Source: Nocardioides terrigena | GTDB lineage: Bacteria > Actinomycetota > Actinomycetes > Propionibacteriales > Nocardioidaceae | Assembly (NCBI RefSeq): GCF_003047265.1 | Contig: NZ_PZYY01000003.1 | Span: 372,001-436,000 of the forward strand | DNA: 64,000 nucleotides | Reading direction: 5' to 3' | Shown here: piece by piece, positions 15,563 to 23,883 of the stretch | How positions within the stretch are numbered: position 1 is the stretch's first letter | Layout: each line of letters starts with the position of its first letter | The notes under the pieces: model-generated | The model's database searches: none | Seen by the model: the letters and a program-made list of their open reading frames with translations, nothing else | What the model was told of the DNA's origin: nothing | Made by a program: the position numbers and the translations under genes

Positions 15563-17377
15563 GTGGACGACCCCACAGGCTCCTACCGCTCCCGCAGCGG
15601 CCGTCCGGACCCCGCCGACCGGCGGCAGCTCGCGGACCACCCCGTCCCCCTGTCCCGCGTCGCGCGACTCTTCGCGCCCCATCGCGGCACGCTGACGATC
15701 GTCGTCGCCCTCATCGTCGTGAGCTCGCTCATCGGGCTGGCCCAGCCGTTCCTCGTGCGCCGCGTCATCGACGAGGCGCTCCCCCGCCAGGACGTGCGCC
15801 TGCTCGTGGTGCTCGTGCTCGCCATGCTCGGCGTCGCCGTGTCCACCGCCGTGATCGGCGTCGTCCAGACGTGGCTAGCCACCTCGGTCGGCCAGCGCGT
15901 CATGCACCGCCTGCGCAGCGACCTCTTCGCCCACCTGCAGCGCCAGTCGCTGGGCTTCTTCACCCGCACCCGCGGCGGGGACGTCCAGTCGCGACTGATC
16001 AACGACATCGGCAGCATGCAGGGCGTCGTCACCAGCACGGCGACGTCGATCGCCGCCAACGTCACCGTCGTCGCCGGCACGGCCGTCGCGATGGTGGCCC
16101 TCAGCTGGCGCCTCGCCCTGCTGTCCCTGGTCGTCCTGCCGCCCGCCGTGCTGCTCACCCGGCAGGTCGCCCGGATGCGGCACGCGATCACCGCCCAGCG
16201 GCAGCGCCGGCTCGCGGACCTGCACGTCCAGATCGAGGAGGGGCTCTCGGTCAGCGGGGTCCTGCTCACCAAGACGCTGGGCGCCGGCACCGCGCTCAGC
16301 ACCCGCTTCGAGGAGACGTCCGCCGACCTGGTGGGCCTCGAGATCCGCAGTCGGCTCGCCGGTCGCTGGCGGATGGCCACCATGAGCGTCGTCTTCGCCG
16401 CGGTCCCGGCCGCGATCTACCTGGCCGCGGGACTGCCGGCGACCTCCGGCGGCATGACCATCGGCACCCTCGTCGCCTTCGTCGCGCTCCAGGGCACGCT
16501 GTTCCGGCCCCTGATGGGGTTGCTCAACCTCGGCGTCGACATCACCTCGTCGATGGCGCTCTTCTCCCGGATCTTCGAGTACGCCGACCTGCCGGTCGAC
16601 CTCGCCGAGCCGACGGCCCCGGTCCCCCTGCCCGCCTCGGGGGGCGAGGTGCGGTTCGAGCACGTCGGCTTCGCCTACGGGTCGGAGTCACCGGTGCTCC
16701 ACGACATCGACCTCGTCGTGCCGGCCGGCTCCAGCCTCGCCCTCGTCGGTGAGACCGGCAGCGGCAAGTCGACCCTGGCCGGGCTCGTGGCCCGCCTCCA
16801 CGACGCGACCTCGGGTCGGGTGCTGGTCGACGGCGTCGACGTCCGCGACGTCGCGGCCACCGACCTGGCGTCCCGCGTCGGGATGGTGACCCAGGAGACC
16901 TACCTGATGCACACGACCATCCGCGCCAACCTGCGCCACGCCCGACCCGAGGCCACCGACGCCGAGATCGAGCAGGCGTGCCGCAGCGCACGGATCCACG
17001 ACCTCGTCACGAGCCTGCCCGACGGCTACGACACCGTCGTGGGCTCGCGCGGCCACCGGTTCTCCGGGGGCGAGAAGCAGCGGCTGGCCATCGCCAGGAC
17101 CCTGCTGCGCGACCCGGCCGTCCTCGTCCTCGACGAGGCGACGAGCGCGCTGGACAACGAGACCGAGAGGGCCGTCCAGGAGTCACTCGACGCCCTGGCC
17201 CGGGGTCGCACCACGATCACCGTCGCCCACCGGTTGTCGACCGTCCGGGAGGCGGACCGGATCGCGGTCCTCTCCGGTGGGCGGGTCGTCGAGCTCGGCA
17301 CCCACGAGGAGCTCCTGCTCCGGGGCGGCCACTACGCCACCCTCGTGCGCGGCGGCCTGGAGGACGTCGCGGCCTGA
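15563..17377 (+). CDS. ABC exporter, fused transmembrane and ATPase domains
   Basis: 604 residues from GTG 15563, which has an AGGAAGGAG site. The first 330 residues form an exporter-type six-helix domain (LTIVVALIVVSSLIGLAQPFLVRRVIDEALP; RTRGGDVQSRLINDI coupling region). The ATPase domain has Walker A GETGSGKST near residue 396, Q-loop MVTQETYLMH, signature FSGGEKQRLAIART near 502, Walker B VLVLDEATSALD near 521 and the switch His in VAHRLSTV. All catalytic residues are present. It resembles multidrug and lipid half-transporters that act as homodimers. The divergent MarR gene suggests substrate-induced drug efflux. It ends 4 nt from the convergent sulfotransferase gene. Confidence 0.92.
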   Translation: MDDPTGSYRSRSGRPDPADRRQLADHPVPLSRVARLFAPHRGTLTIVVALIVVSSLIGLAQPFLVRRVIDEALPRQDVRLLVVLVLAMLGVAVSTAVIGVVQTWLATSVGQRVMHRLRSDLFAHLQRQSLGFFTRTRGGDVQSRLINDIGSMQGVVTSTATSIAANVTVVAGTAVAMVALSWRLALLSLVVLPPAVLLTRQVARMRHAITAQRQRRLADLHVQIEEGLSVSGVLLTKTLGAGTALSTRFEETSADLVGLEIRSRLAGRWRMATMSVVFAAVPAAIYLAAGLPATSGGMTIGTLVAFVALQGTLFRPLMGLLNLGVDITSSMALFSRIFEYADLPVDLAEPTAPVPLPASGGEVRFEHVGFAYGSESPVLHDIDLVVPAGSSLALVGETGSGKSTLAGLVARLHDATSGRVLVDGVDVRDVAATDLASRVGMVTQETYLMHTTIRANLRHARPEATDAEIEQACRSARIHDLVTSLPDGYDTVVGSRGHRFSGGEKQRLAIARTLLRDPAVLVLDEATSALDNETERAVQESLDALARGRTTITVAHRLSTVREADRIAVLSGGRVVELGTHEELLLRGGHYATLVRGGLEDVAA

Positions 17378-17381
17378 TGGC

Positions 17382-18269
17382 TCAGGCCAGCCCGGCCTTG
17401 GCGGCGTACGTGGCCGCCTGCTCGTCGGCGTCGAGGTCGCCGCGCAGCAGCCGCTCGGTGGTCCAGTGCTCGACCGGCAGACCGGTGAGGGCGACGTACT
17501 GGGCCAGCTCGGGCTCCAGCGCGCGCGCCAGCGTCATCAGGTCCTCGCCGGTCGGCGCCGTCCCGGTGATCGTGGGCGAGCCCGCCATCAGCTTCTTCAG
17601 CGGCGGGTGGCTGCGGAAGCGGTCGACCCCGATGTGGTCGGTGACCAGGTCGAGGTGGCGTGCGTGGTCGGCCAGCAGCGACGGGAAGTCCAGGAAGAGC
17701 CACTGGTCACGGGGAAAGACGGTGAGGCCGTGCTCGACCTGCCCGCCGTAGTAGCCGCGCACCACCCCGGACGCGCGCAGGAAGCGGGCCCGCCCGCCCG
17801 GACCAGTGAGCTCCTCGGGCAGGATCGTGGGGAAGGACGGCGGCCGCCAGGCCATCATCTCGGGCCAGTCCGGCGCCTTGTCGGGCTGGCGCTCGCGGAC
17901 CATCACCCACTGGGACACGAGCCGGTCGATCGGGTCGCGGAAGATCGCGATCAGGCGCAGGTCGGGGAGCCGGTCCCGCATCCGCTCCAGCGTGCCCGGC
18001 ATCAGCAGGTAGCGGGGCGTCGCGTCGCCCAGCGCACGCTGCTGCGGCGACGTCCGCCGCACGCCGTACGACGCGTGGTCGACGTCGCGCCACGTCGCCT
18101 CGTCGACGTCGAACCAGCCCATCTCCTTGCGCGGCGGCCGGGCCACCTGCGGGTGCTGGTTGAGCATCCACTGCAGCGTGGAGGTGCCGGCCTTCTGCAC
18201 GCCGACGATCGAGAAGGTGAAGGGCTGGAAGTCCCCGTCGACCGCCTCGCCACCCGCCGACTCAGCCAC
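17382..18269 (-). CDS. Sulfotransferase family protein
   Basis: 295 residues. The PAPS 5'-phosphosulfate loop is VGVQKAGTSTLQ near residue 23 and the 3'-phosphate-binding element is AIFRDPIDRLVSQW near residue 110, both standard for the sulfotransferase fold. KEMGWFD resembles the bacterial trehalose- or glycolipid-type enzymes. It should transfer sulfate from PAPS to an alcohol or sugar; acceptor unknown. The GTG start overlaps the end of the aminotransferase gene by 8 nt (GTGGCTGA), indicating translational coupling with it. No PAPS synthesis genes are in the window. Confidence 0.85.
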   Translation of the reverse strand: MAESAGGEAVDGDFQPFTFSIVGVQKAGTSTLQWMLNQHPQVARPPRKEMGWFDVDEATWRDVDHASYGVRRTSPQQRALGDATPRYLLMPGTLERMRDRLPDLRLIAIFRDPIDRLVSQWVMVRERQPDKAPDWPEMMAWRPPSFPTILPEELTGPGGRARFLRASGVVRGYYGGQVEHGLTVFPRDQWLFLDFPSLLADHARHLDLVTDHIGVDRFRSHPPLKKLMAGSPTITGTAPTGEDLMTLARALEPELAQYVALTGLPVEHWTTERLLRGDLDADEQAATYAAKAGLA

Positions 18270-19545
18270 CGGACAGGAGCTTCTCCACCGCAGCGAGCAG
18301 CACGGCGGTGGCCACGCCGTCCATGGCCTCGGTGACCTCCTCGAGCGGCGGCATGGTCGGGGCGAGGCGGATGTTCTCGTCGTTCGGGTCCTGGCCGAGG
18401 GGGAAGGACGACCCGGCGGGCGTCAGCGCGATCCCGGCCTCCTTGGCCAGCGAGACGACCCGAGACGCCGTGCCGGGCATGACGTCGAGGTTGACGAAGT
18501 AGCCGCCCCGCGGCTTGTTCCACCGGGCCACCCCGTGGCCGTCGAGGCGCTCGGTGAGCACCCGGTCGACCGCGGCGAACTTGGGCGCGATGATCTCGCG
18601 GTGCCGGACCATGTGGTCCCGCACGCCCTGCGCCGAGGCGAAGAACTGCACGTGGCGCAGGTGGTTGACCTTGTCGGGGCCGATGGAGCCCTTGCCCAGG
18701 TGCTGGAGGTACCAGTTCACGTTCTCGACCGACGCCGCGAGGAACGCCACCCCCGCGCCCGCGAAGGTGATCTTGGACGTCGACGCGAACATGATCGGCC
18801 GGTGCGGGTGGCCGCTCGCGGCGGCCAGGGTGAGGATGTCGGCGCTCTTGGCCTCGTCCTCGGTGAGGTGGTGCAGGGCGTAGGCGTTGTCCCAGAAGAT
18901 CTTGAAGTCGTGGGCCGCCGTCTCCATCGACGCGAGCCGGGCGGCGACCTCCTGGGTGCAGACGGAACCGGCCGGGTTGGCGTAGGTGGGGACGACCCAC
19001 ATGCCCTTGATCGACCGGTCCTCCTTGACGAGGCGGGCCACCGCCTCGGCGTCGGGGCCGTCGTCGTTCATCGGGACGGTGATCATCTCGATCCCCAGCG
19101 ACTCGAGCAACGCGAAGTGCCGGTCGTAGCCGGGGACGGGACAGATGAACTTGACCACGCTCTCCTTGCCCCACGGCCGGTCGCTGTCCACGCCTCCGAA
19201 GAGCAGGAGGTAGACGAGGGTGTCGCGCATCATGGTGAGGCTGGAGTTGCCGCCCGCGACGACCTGCTCGGGCTCCACCCAGAGCAGCTCGGCGAACATC
19301 TCGCGCAGCTCCGGGAGGCCGGCGAGCCCGCCGTAGTTGCGCACGTCGGTGCCGCTGCGGTCCGTGCACCCCCGCGGCAGGCGAAGCAGCTCGTCGGCGA
19401 GGTCGAGCTGGGCCGAGGACGGCTTGCCCCGCGTCAGGTCGAGCGAGAGGCCGCGACCCTTCAGCTCGTCGTACGACGCCTGCAGCCGCTCGCGCAGGGC
19501 GAGGAGGTCGTCGTGGGACAGGTCGGAGAGCGGCGTGTGCGTCAC
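18262..19545 (-). CDS. Class I aminotransferase, aspartate aminotransferase subfamily Ic
   Basis: 427 residues, longer than ordinary AspC. The N-terminal LTRGKPSSAQLDLADELL, GGNSSLTMMRDTLVY, PGYDRHFALLESLGIEMI and WVVPTYANPAG match the Ic subgroup of PLP aminotransferases. The Schiff-base lysine is in FASTSKITFAGAGVAF near residue 255, and WDNAYALHHL carries the pyridine-N Asp. It should transaminate aspartate or a similar amino acid with 2-oxoglutarate. The start is apparently leaderless: TAACCT lies 6 nt before GTG 19545. It is coupled to the downstream sulfotransferase gene. Confidence 0.9.
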   Translation of the reverse strand: MTHTPLSDLSHDDLLALRERLQASYDELKGRGLSLDLTRGKPSSAQLDLADELLRLPRGCTDRSGTDVRNYGGLAGLPELREMFAELLWVEPEQVVAGGNSSLTMMRDTLVYLLLFGGVDSDRPWGKESVVKFICPVPGYDRHFALLESLGIEMITVPMNDDGPDAEAVARLVKEDRSIKGMWVVPTYANPAGSVCTQEVAARLASMETAAHDFKIFWDNAYALHHLTEDEAKSADILTLAAASGHPHRPIMFASTSKITFAGAGVAFLAASVENVNWYLQHLGKGSIGPDKVNHLRHVQFFASAQGVRDHMVRHREIIAPKFAAVDRVLTERLDGHGVARWNKPRGGYFVNLDVMPGTASRVVSLAKEAGIALTPAGSSFPLGQDPNDENIRLAPTMPPLEEVTEAMDGVATAVLLAAVEKLLSGG

Positions 19546-19551
19546 ACCGCA

Positions 19552-19557
19552 AGGTTA
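19552..19557 (-). promoter_or_regulatory. -10 element TAACCT of the aminotransferase gene (leaderless)
   Basis: TAACCT then TGCGGT (6 nt) then the GTG at 19545. Confidence 0.5.
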
Positions 19558-19609
19558 CCGAGGTGCCGCGCCGGCGGGGCTGCCGCGTCCAGTCGCGGGA
19601 GGCGGACGG

Positions 19610-20572
19610 TCACGCCGTGCAGGAGAACGTGCGGCGGTACTGCTGCGGGCTCACCCCACGGACCCGCGTGAAGTGGTGGCGCAGCGTCGCCGCGTTGCCG
19701 AACCCCACCTCGGAGGCGATCCACTCGATCGAGCGGTCCGACTGCTCGAGCAGCGCCTGGGCGACCTGGACGCGCTGGGCGAGGATCCACCCGTACGGCG
19801 TCGTGCCCGTCTCCTCCTTGAACCGGCGCGCGAACGTGCGGGCCGACATGTGGGTCTGGCGGGCGAGGAGGTCCACGCTGAGCTCCTCGCCCAGGTTGCC
19901 CTGGATCCACTCCAGCAGCGGGGCCAGCGAGTCGGAGGTGCACTCGGGCACCGGGCGGGAGATGAACTGCGCCTGCCCGCCGGGACGCTGCGGCGGCACC
20001 ACCATCCGGCGGGCGACCGTGCTGGCCGCAGCGGCACCGTAGGCCTCGCGCCACAGGTGCAGGGCGGCGTCGAGGCCGGCGGCCGAGCCGGCACTGGTGA
20101 TGACCGCGCCGGCGTCGACGTAGAGCACCTCGGGCACCACCCGCGCGAGCGGAAAGCGACCGGCGAGCTCGTCGGTGTGCTTCCAGTGGGTGGTCGCCTC
20201 ACGGCCGTCGAGCAACCCCGCCTCCCCCAGGGCGAACGCGCCGGTGCAAACCGAGAGGACCCGGGCCCCCCGGTCGACGGCGTCCCGGAGCGCCCGGATG
20301 ACAGGTGCGGGGACGGGACCCTCCATGCCCATCGCCGGGATGCACACCAGGTCGGCCTCGGCGACCCGGTCAAGGCCGTGCAGGACCTCCATCCCGAAGC
20401 CCAGCGAGGTGCGCACCTGCCCCGGTTCCACACCGCAGACGGCGAAGTCGAGCACGGGAAGGCCGTCGTCGCTGCGGTCGACCCCGAAGGCCTCGCAGAG
20501 CACGCCGAGCTCGAAGAGGGCGACCTCGTCCCACACGAGGACGGCGACGTTGGAGAGCATGTCCGCCAGCAT
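19610..20572 (-). CDS. GlxA-type transcriptional regulator (DJ-1/PfpI plus AraC HTH)
   Basis: About 320 residues. The N-terminal 190 residues form a DJ-1/PfpI-like domain: VAVLVWDEVALFELGVLCEAFG, and the nucleophile-elbow segment VLSVCTGAFALGEAGLLDGREATTHW with the conserved Cys. The C-terminal 110 residues contain two AraC helix-turn-helices (ELSVDLLARQTHMSARTFARRFKEE; SIEWIASEVGFGNAATLRHHF). Proteins of this type regulate catabolic or stress genes, often for quaternary amines or amino acids. Possible starts are TTG 20596, ATG 20572 and ATG 20560; none has a strong ribosome site. The likely target is the divergent small gene and ligase, or itself. Confidence 0.88.
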   Translation of the reverse strand: MLADMLSNVAVLVWDEVALFELGVLCEAFGVDRSDDGLPVLDFAVCGVEPGQVRTSLGFGMEVLHGLDRVAEADLVCIPAMGMEGPVPAPVIRALRDAVDRGARVLSVCTGAFALGEAGLLDGREATTHWKHTDELAGRFPLARVVPEVLYVDAGAVITSAGSAAGLDAALHLWREAYGAAAASTVARRMVVPPQRPGGQAQFISRPVPECTSDSLAPLLEWIQGNLGEELSVDLLARQTHMSARTFARRFKEETGTTPYGWILAQRVQVAQALLEQSDRSIEWIASEVGFGNAATLRHHFTRVRGVSPQQYRRTFSCTA

Positions 20573-20654
20573 GACGGACGTCTGGCAGGAAATCAACGGA
20601 CCCTGTCATTGCTGCCACTCGTGGCCGGATCACAACCAGCGCATGATTACTGCC

Positions 20655-20816
20655 ATGACCACCTTCGCCTTCATCCTCGTCCTCATCGCCCTGTCCGTCC
20701 TGCTGGTGCGCTACGCCCGGCACGACCACTTCGCCGGCCCCGCCAACGTCGCCGACGACCACGACGAGCTCGGTCCCGTCGACCTCCGCCGCCACGTCGT
20801 GCCCCGCCACGCCTGA
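20655..20816 (+). CDS. Small membrane protein of 53 residues
   Basis: ATG 20655 opens a frame with one strongly hydrophobic helix (TFAFILVLIALSVLLVRY, residues 3-20) followed by a polar tail with an acidic patch (DDHDELG) and a basic end (RRHVVPRHA). This is the layout of a single-pass microprotein with the tail in the cytoplasm. It stops 35 nt before the ligase gene and is divergent from the GlxA regulator. There is no good ribosome site; ATG 20643 is an alternative. Codon bias supports coding but the gene is short. Confidence 0.5.
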   Translation: MTTFAFILVLIALSVLLVRYARHDHFAGPANVADDHDELGPVDLRRHVVPRHA

Positions 20817-20851
20817 CCCGCCCGTCCGACCGGCTCTGTTTGGATGGCGGG

Positions 20852-22126
20852 GTGACGTCCGCCGACCTGACCGAGGGCTCCCGGGTGGCCCTGCTCGTCC
20901 CCGGCTCCGAGGCGTACGTCGACCTCGTGCTCGCCCTGCTGGGCCGCGGCGTCTTCCCGGTCCCGCTCGACCCGGCCCTGACCGAGCCCGAGCGCACCCG
21001 GATCCTGGCCCCCATCTCCCCGGACCTGCTCGTCACGACGACCGAGGGGGTGCAGGCACTGCTGGCGGAGCTCGCCGACCCGGACCCCCGCCGCACGCTC
21101 CCCCGCGGTCGGCCCATGCACTGCACGAGCGGCACCACCGGCACCCCCAAGGGCGTCGACTCCGGCCTGCTGCCCCCGGACCTGGCCGCCGCCCTGGTCG
21201 CCGAGGAGCGCGACCTGTGGGGGTTCTGCGCCGACGACGTCAACCTGGTGCTGAGCCCCCTGCACCACTCCGCACCCCTGCGCTTCGCCACGGGGACACT
21301 GCTCGCCGGTGGCCGGATCGTCGTCCCCGGTCGTTTCGACCCCGCGGCGATCACCACCGCGATCACCGCCGAGCGGCCGACCACGATGTTCTGCGTCCCC
21401 ACGCACCTCCAGCGCCTCTTCGCGCACTGGGACGAGGTGGGCGTCCCGGACCTGTCCAGCTTCCGGCTCGTCGCCCACGCAGGAGCACCGTGCCCCACGG
21501 CGGTCAAGGAACGCCTCGTCGACCTCTTCCCCGAGGGGTCGACCTGGGAGTTCTACGGCTCCACGGAGGGCCAGTTCACCGCGTGCCGCTCCGAGGAGTG
21601 GCAGGCGCGCCCCGGCACCGTCGGGCGGGCCCGCCCCGGTCGCACGATCTCAGTGGACGCCGGCGGCACCCTGTGGTGCGCGGTCCCGCCGCACGCGCGC
21701 TTCTCCTACGTGGGTGCGCCCGACAAGACCGCCGCCGCCTGGCGCGACACCCCCGACGGCCCGGCCTTCACCGTGGGGGACGTCGGCCGGGTCGACACCG
21801 AGGGCTACGTGTTCCTCGAGGGGCGTCGTACGGACCTCATCATCAGCGGTGGCGTCAACGTCTACCCGCTCGAGGTCGAGCAGGTCGTGCGCGAGGCGCC
21901 CGGGGTCGACGACGTCGCCGTGTTCGGGACGGACGACGACGACTGGGGCCAGCGGGTCTGCGCCGCGGTCGTGGGCAGCGCGTCGGTCGCCGACCTCGAC
22001 GCCCTCGCCCGCTCCACGCTCGCACCGGCCAAGCGGCCCAAGACCTGGGTGCACGTCGAGGGGCTCCCGCTGACCGCCACGGGCAAGGTCCGGCGGGACC
22101 GGCTCCCCGACCTGCTCGGCGACTGA
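20852..22126 (+). CDS. AMP-dependent acyl-CoA synthetase/ligase, compact form
   Basis: 424 residues from GTG 20852, about 80-130 shorter than typical acyl-CoA synthetases; the N-terminal subdomain is reduced. Core motifs are intact: P-loop CTSGTTGTPKGV near residue 92, PLHHSAPLRFATGTLLAGG, the A5 motif EFYGSTEGQFTA near 233, the A7 region YVFLEGRRTDLIISGGVNVYPLEVEQV, and the A10 lysine in PLTATGKVRRDRL. It should adenylate a carboxylic acid and pass it to CoA. Substrate unknown. A perfect hairpin follows 9 nt after the stop. Confidence 0.88.
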   Translation: MTSADLTEGSRVALLVPGSEAYVDLVLALLGRGVFPVPLDPALTEPERTRILAPISPDLLVTTTEGVQALLAELADPDPRRTLPRGRPMHCTSGTTGTPKGVDSGLLPPDLAAALVAEERDLWGFCADDVNLVLSPLHHSAPLRFATGTLLAGGRIVVPGRFDPAAITTAITAERPTTMFCVPTHLQRLFAHWDEVGVPDLSSFRLVAHAGAPCPTAVKERLVDLFPEGSTWEFYGSTEGQFTACRSEEWQARPGTVGRARPGRTISVDAGGTLWCAVPPHARFSYVGAPDKTAAAWRDTPDGPAFTVGDVGRVDTEGYVFLEGRRTDLIISGGVNVYPLEVEQVVREAPGVDDVAVFGTDDDDWGQRVCAAVVGSASVADLDALARSTLAPAKRPKTWVHVEGLPLTATGKVRRDRLPDLLGD

Positions 22127-22135
22127 CGAAATGGC

Positions 22136-22167
22136 AGGAGGCCCGCCGGCGAACCGGCGGGCCTCCT
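22136..22167. terminator. Strong bidirectional terminator between the ligase gene and rpsA
   Basis: AGGAGGCCCGCCGG and CCGGCGGGCCTCCT form a perfect 14-bp stem closed by a CGAA tetraloop between two convergent genes. Confidence 0.85.
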
Positions 22168-22190
22168 GGTGGAACGTGTGGTGCAGCGGG

Positions 22191-23669
22191 TCAGTTGCCC
22201 CCACCGGTGAGCTTCTCGCGGAGCGCCTGGAGCGCCTCGTCCGAAGCCAGCGAACCGCCGGTCTGCTCCTGGGCGCCGGTGTCGGTGCCCTCCGAGGAGT
22301 ACGACGTGGCCTCGCTCGCCTCGACCTCGGCCTGCTTGGCGTCGGCCTGCTGCTTGACGTGCTGCTCCCAGCGGGCGTGCGCCTTGGCGTACTGCTCCTC
22401 CCAGACCGCACGCTGCTCGTCGAAGCCCTCGAGCCACTCGCCCGTCTCGGGGTCGAAGCCCTCGGGGTAGACGTAGTTGCCCTGCTCGTCGTACGTGGCC
22501 GTCATGCCGTAGAGCGTCGGGTCGAACTCGTCGACGTCGGCAGCCGTGGCGGTCTCGTTGGCCTGCTTGAGCGACAGCGAGATCCGGCGACGCTCGAGGT
22601 CGATGTCGATGATCTTGACCATGACGTCGTCGTTGACCTGGACGACCTGCTCGGGGATCTCCACGTGGCGCTCGGCCAGCTCGGAGATGTGCACGAGGCC
22701 CTCGATGCCCTCCTCGACACGGACGAACGAACCGAAGGGCACCAGCTTGGTGACCTTGCCCGGGACGATCTGGCCGATCTGGTGGGTGCGGGCGAAGTGC
22801 TGCCACGGGTCCTCCTGCGTCGCCTTCAGCGACAGGGAGACACGCTCGCGGTCCATGTCCACGTCGAGGACCTCGACGGTGACCTCGTCACCGACGGTGA
22901 CGACCTCGGACGGGTGGTCGATGTGCTTCCACGACAGCTCCGAGACGTGCACGAGGCCGTCGACGCCACCGAGGTCCACGAAGGCACCGAAGTTGACGAT
23001 CGAGGACACGACACCCTTGCGGATCTGGCCCTTCTGGAGCTGGGTGAGGAAGCCGTGGCGGACCTCGGACTGGGTCTGCTCGAGCCAGGCACGGCGCGAC
23101 AGGACCACGTTGTTGCGGTTCTTGTCGAGCTCGATGATCTTGGCCTCGAGCGTCTGGCCGACGTAGGGCTGCAGGTCGCGGACGCGACGCATCTCCACGA
23201 GCGAGGCCGGCAGGAAGCCGCGCAGGCCGATGTCGAGGATGAGGCCACCCTTGACGACCTCGATGACGGTGCCCTCGACGACGCCGTCCTCCTCCTTGAC
23301 CTGCTCGATGGTGCCCCAGGCGCGCTCGTACTGGGCGCGCTTCTTGGACAGGATCAGGCGGCCTTCCTTGTCCTCCTTCTGGAGGACGAGGGCCTCGACC
23401 TTGTCGCCGACGTTGACGACCTCGTTGGGGTCGACGTCGTGCTTGATCGACAGCTCGCGCGAGGGGATGACACCCTCGGTCTTGTAGCCGATGTCGAGGA
23501 GGACCTCGTCGCGGTCCACCTTGACGATGGTGCCCTCGACGATGTCACCGTCGTTGAAGTACTTGATGGTCGCGTCGATCGCCGCGAGGAAGTCTTCTTC
23601 GGACCCGATGTCGTTGACAGCCACCTGGGGCGCGTCGTAGTCCGGAAGAGTAGAGATGGTGCTCGTCAT
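22191..23669 (-). CDS. rpsA: 30S ribosomal protein S1
   Basis: 492 residues from ATG 23669 (AAGGA site upstream). It contains four S1 RNA-binding domains at about residues 40-110, 125-195, 210-280 and 297-366, each with the G-x-V-x-G-F-x-D/V pattern (VVSSIVNFGAFVDLGGVDGLVHVSELSW; VTKLVPFGSFVRVEEGIEGLVHISELA). A long acidic/glutamine-rich tail ends DEALQALREKLTGGG, the usual actinobacterial C-terminus. It binds mRNA at the 30S platform and helps initiation on structured leaders. It is an orthologous anchor of the polA-rpsA-coaE chromosome block. Confidence 0.97.
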   Translation of the reverse strand: MTSTISTLPDYDAPQVAVNDIGSEEDFLAAIDATIKYFNDGDIVEGTIVKVDRDEVLLDIGYKTEGVIPSRELSIKHDVDPNEVVNVGDKVEALVLQKEDKEGRLILSKKRAQYERAWGTIEQVKEEDGVVEGTVIEVVKGGLILDIGLRGFLPASLVEMRRVRDLQPYVGQTLEAKIIELDKNRNNVVLSRRAWLEQTQSEVRHGFLTQLQKGQIRKGVVSSIVNFGAFVDLGGVDGLVHVSELSWKHIDHPSEVVTVGDEVTVEVLDVDMDRERVSLSLKATQEDPWQHFARTHQIGQIVPGKVTKLVPFGSFVRVEEGIEGLVHISELAERHVEIPEQVVQVNDDVMVKIIDIDLERRRISLSLKQANETATAADVDEFDPTLYGMTATYDEQGNYVYPEGFDPETGEWLEGFDEQRAVWEEQYAKAHARWEQHVKQQADAKQAEVEASEATSYSSEGTDTGAQEQTGGSLASDEALQALREKLTGGGN

Positions 23670-23871
23670 AAGGGAAGTGATTCCTTGGGTGGTCAGAAGT
23701 CGTGCGGACACGCCGGAAGCCCTGTTTCACCACCGATGAGAGATGACGAGCGAGAGTCCGCTCCGTATGGAACCCAGGCAGACCTCTGGCGCACCCTGCA
23801 GCCTACGCGGGTGCGACCGCGAGCGTCCAACCCGTGTGTCCCCCTCGCCCCCGGGCGCACGGGCCCGGCAG

Positions 23872-23877
23872 TACCGT
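23872..23877 (+). promoter_or_regulatory. -10 element TACCGT of the methyltransferase pair (leaderless)
   Basis: TACCGT then GAGCCC (6 nt) then the GTG at 23884. Confidence 0.5.
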
Positions 23878-23883
23878 GAGCCC

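Noticed and set aside
22191..23669. The similar blocks within rpsA as a DNA repeat
   Set aside because: They are the four S1 domains of the protein; similarity is at the residue level, not a nucleotide repeat array.
23743..23883. Longer start for the first methyltransferase (ATG 23743)
   Set aside because: The extra 47 residues are Arg/Pro/Ser-rich and unlike methyltransferases. A -10 element 6 nt before GTG 23884 supports the shorter form.
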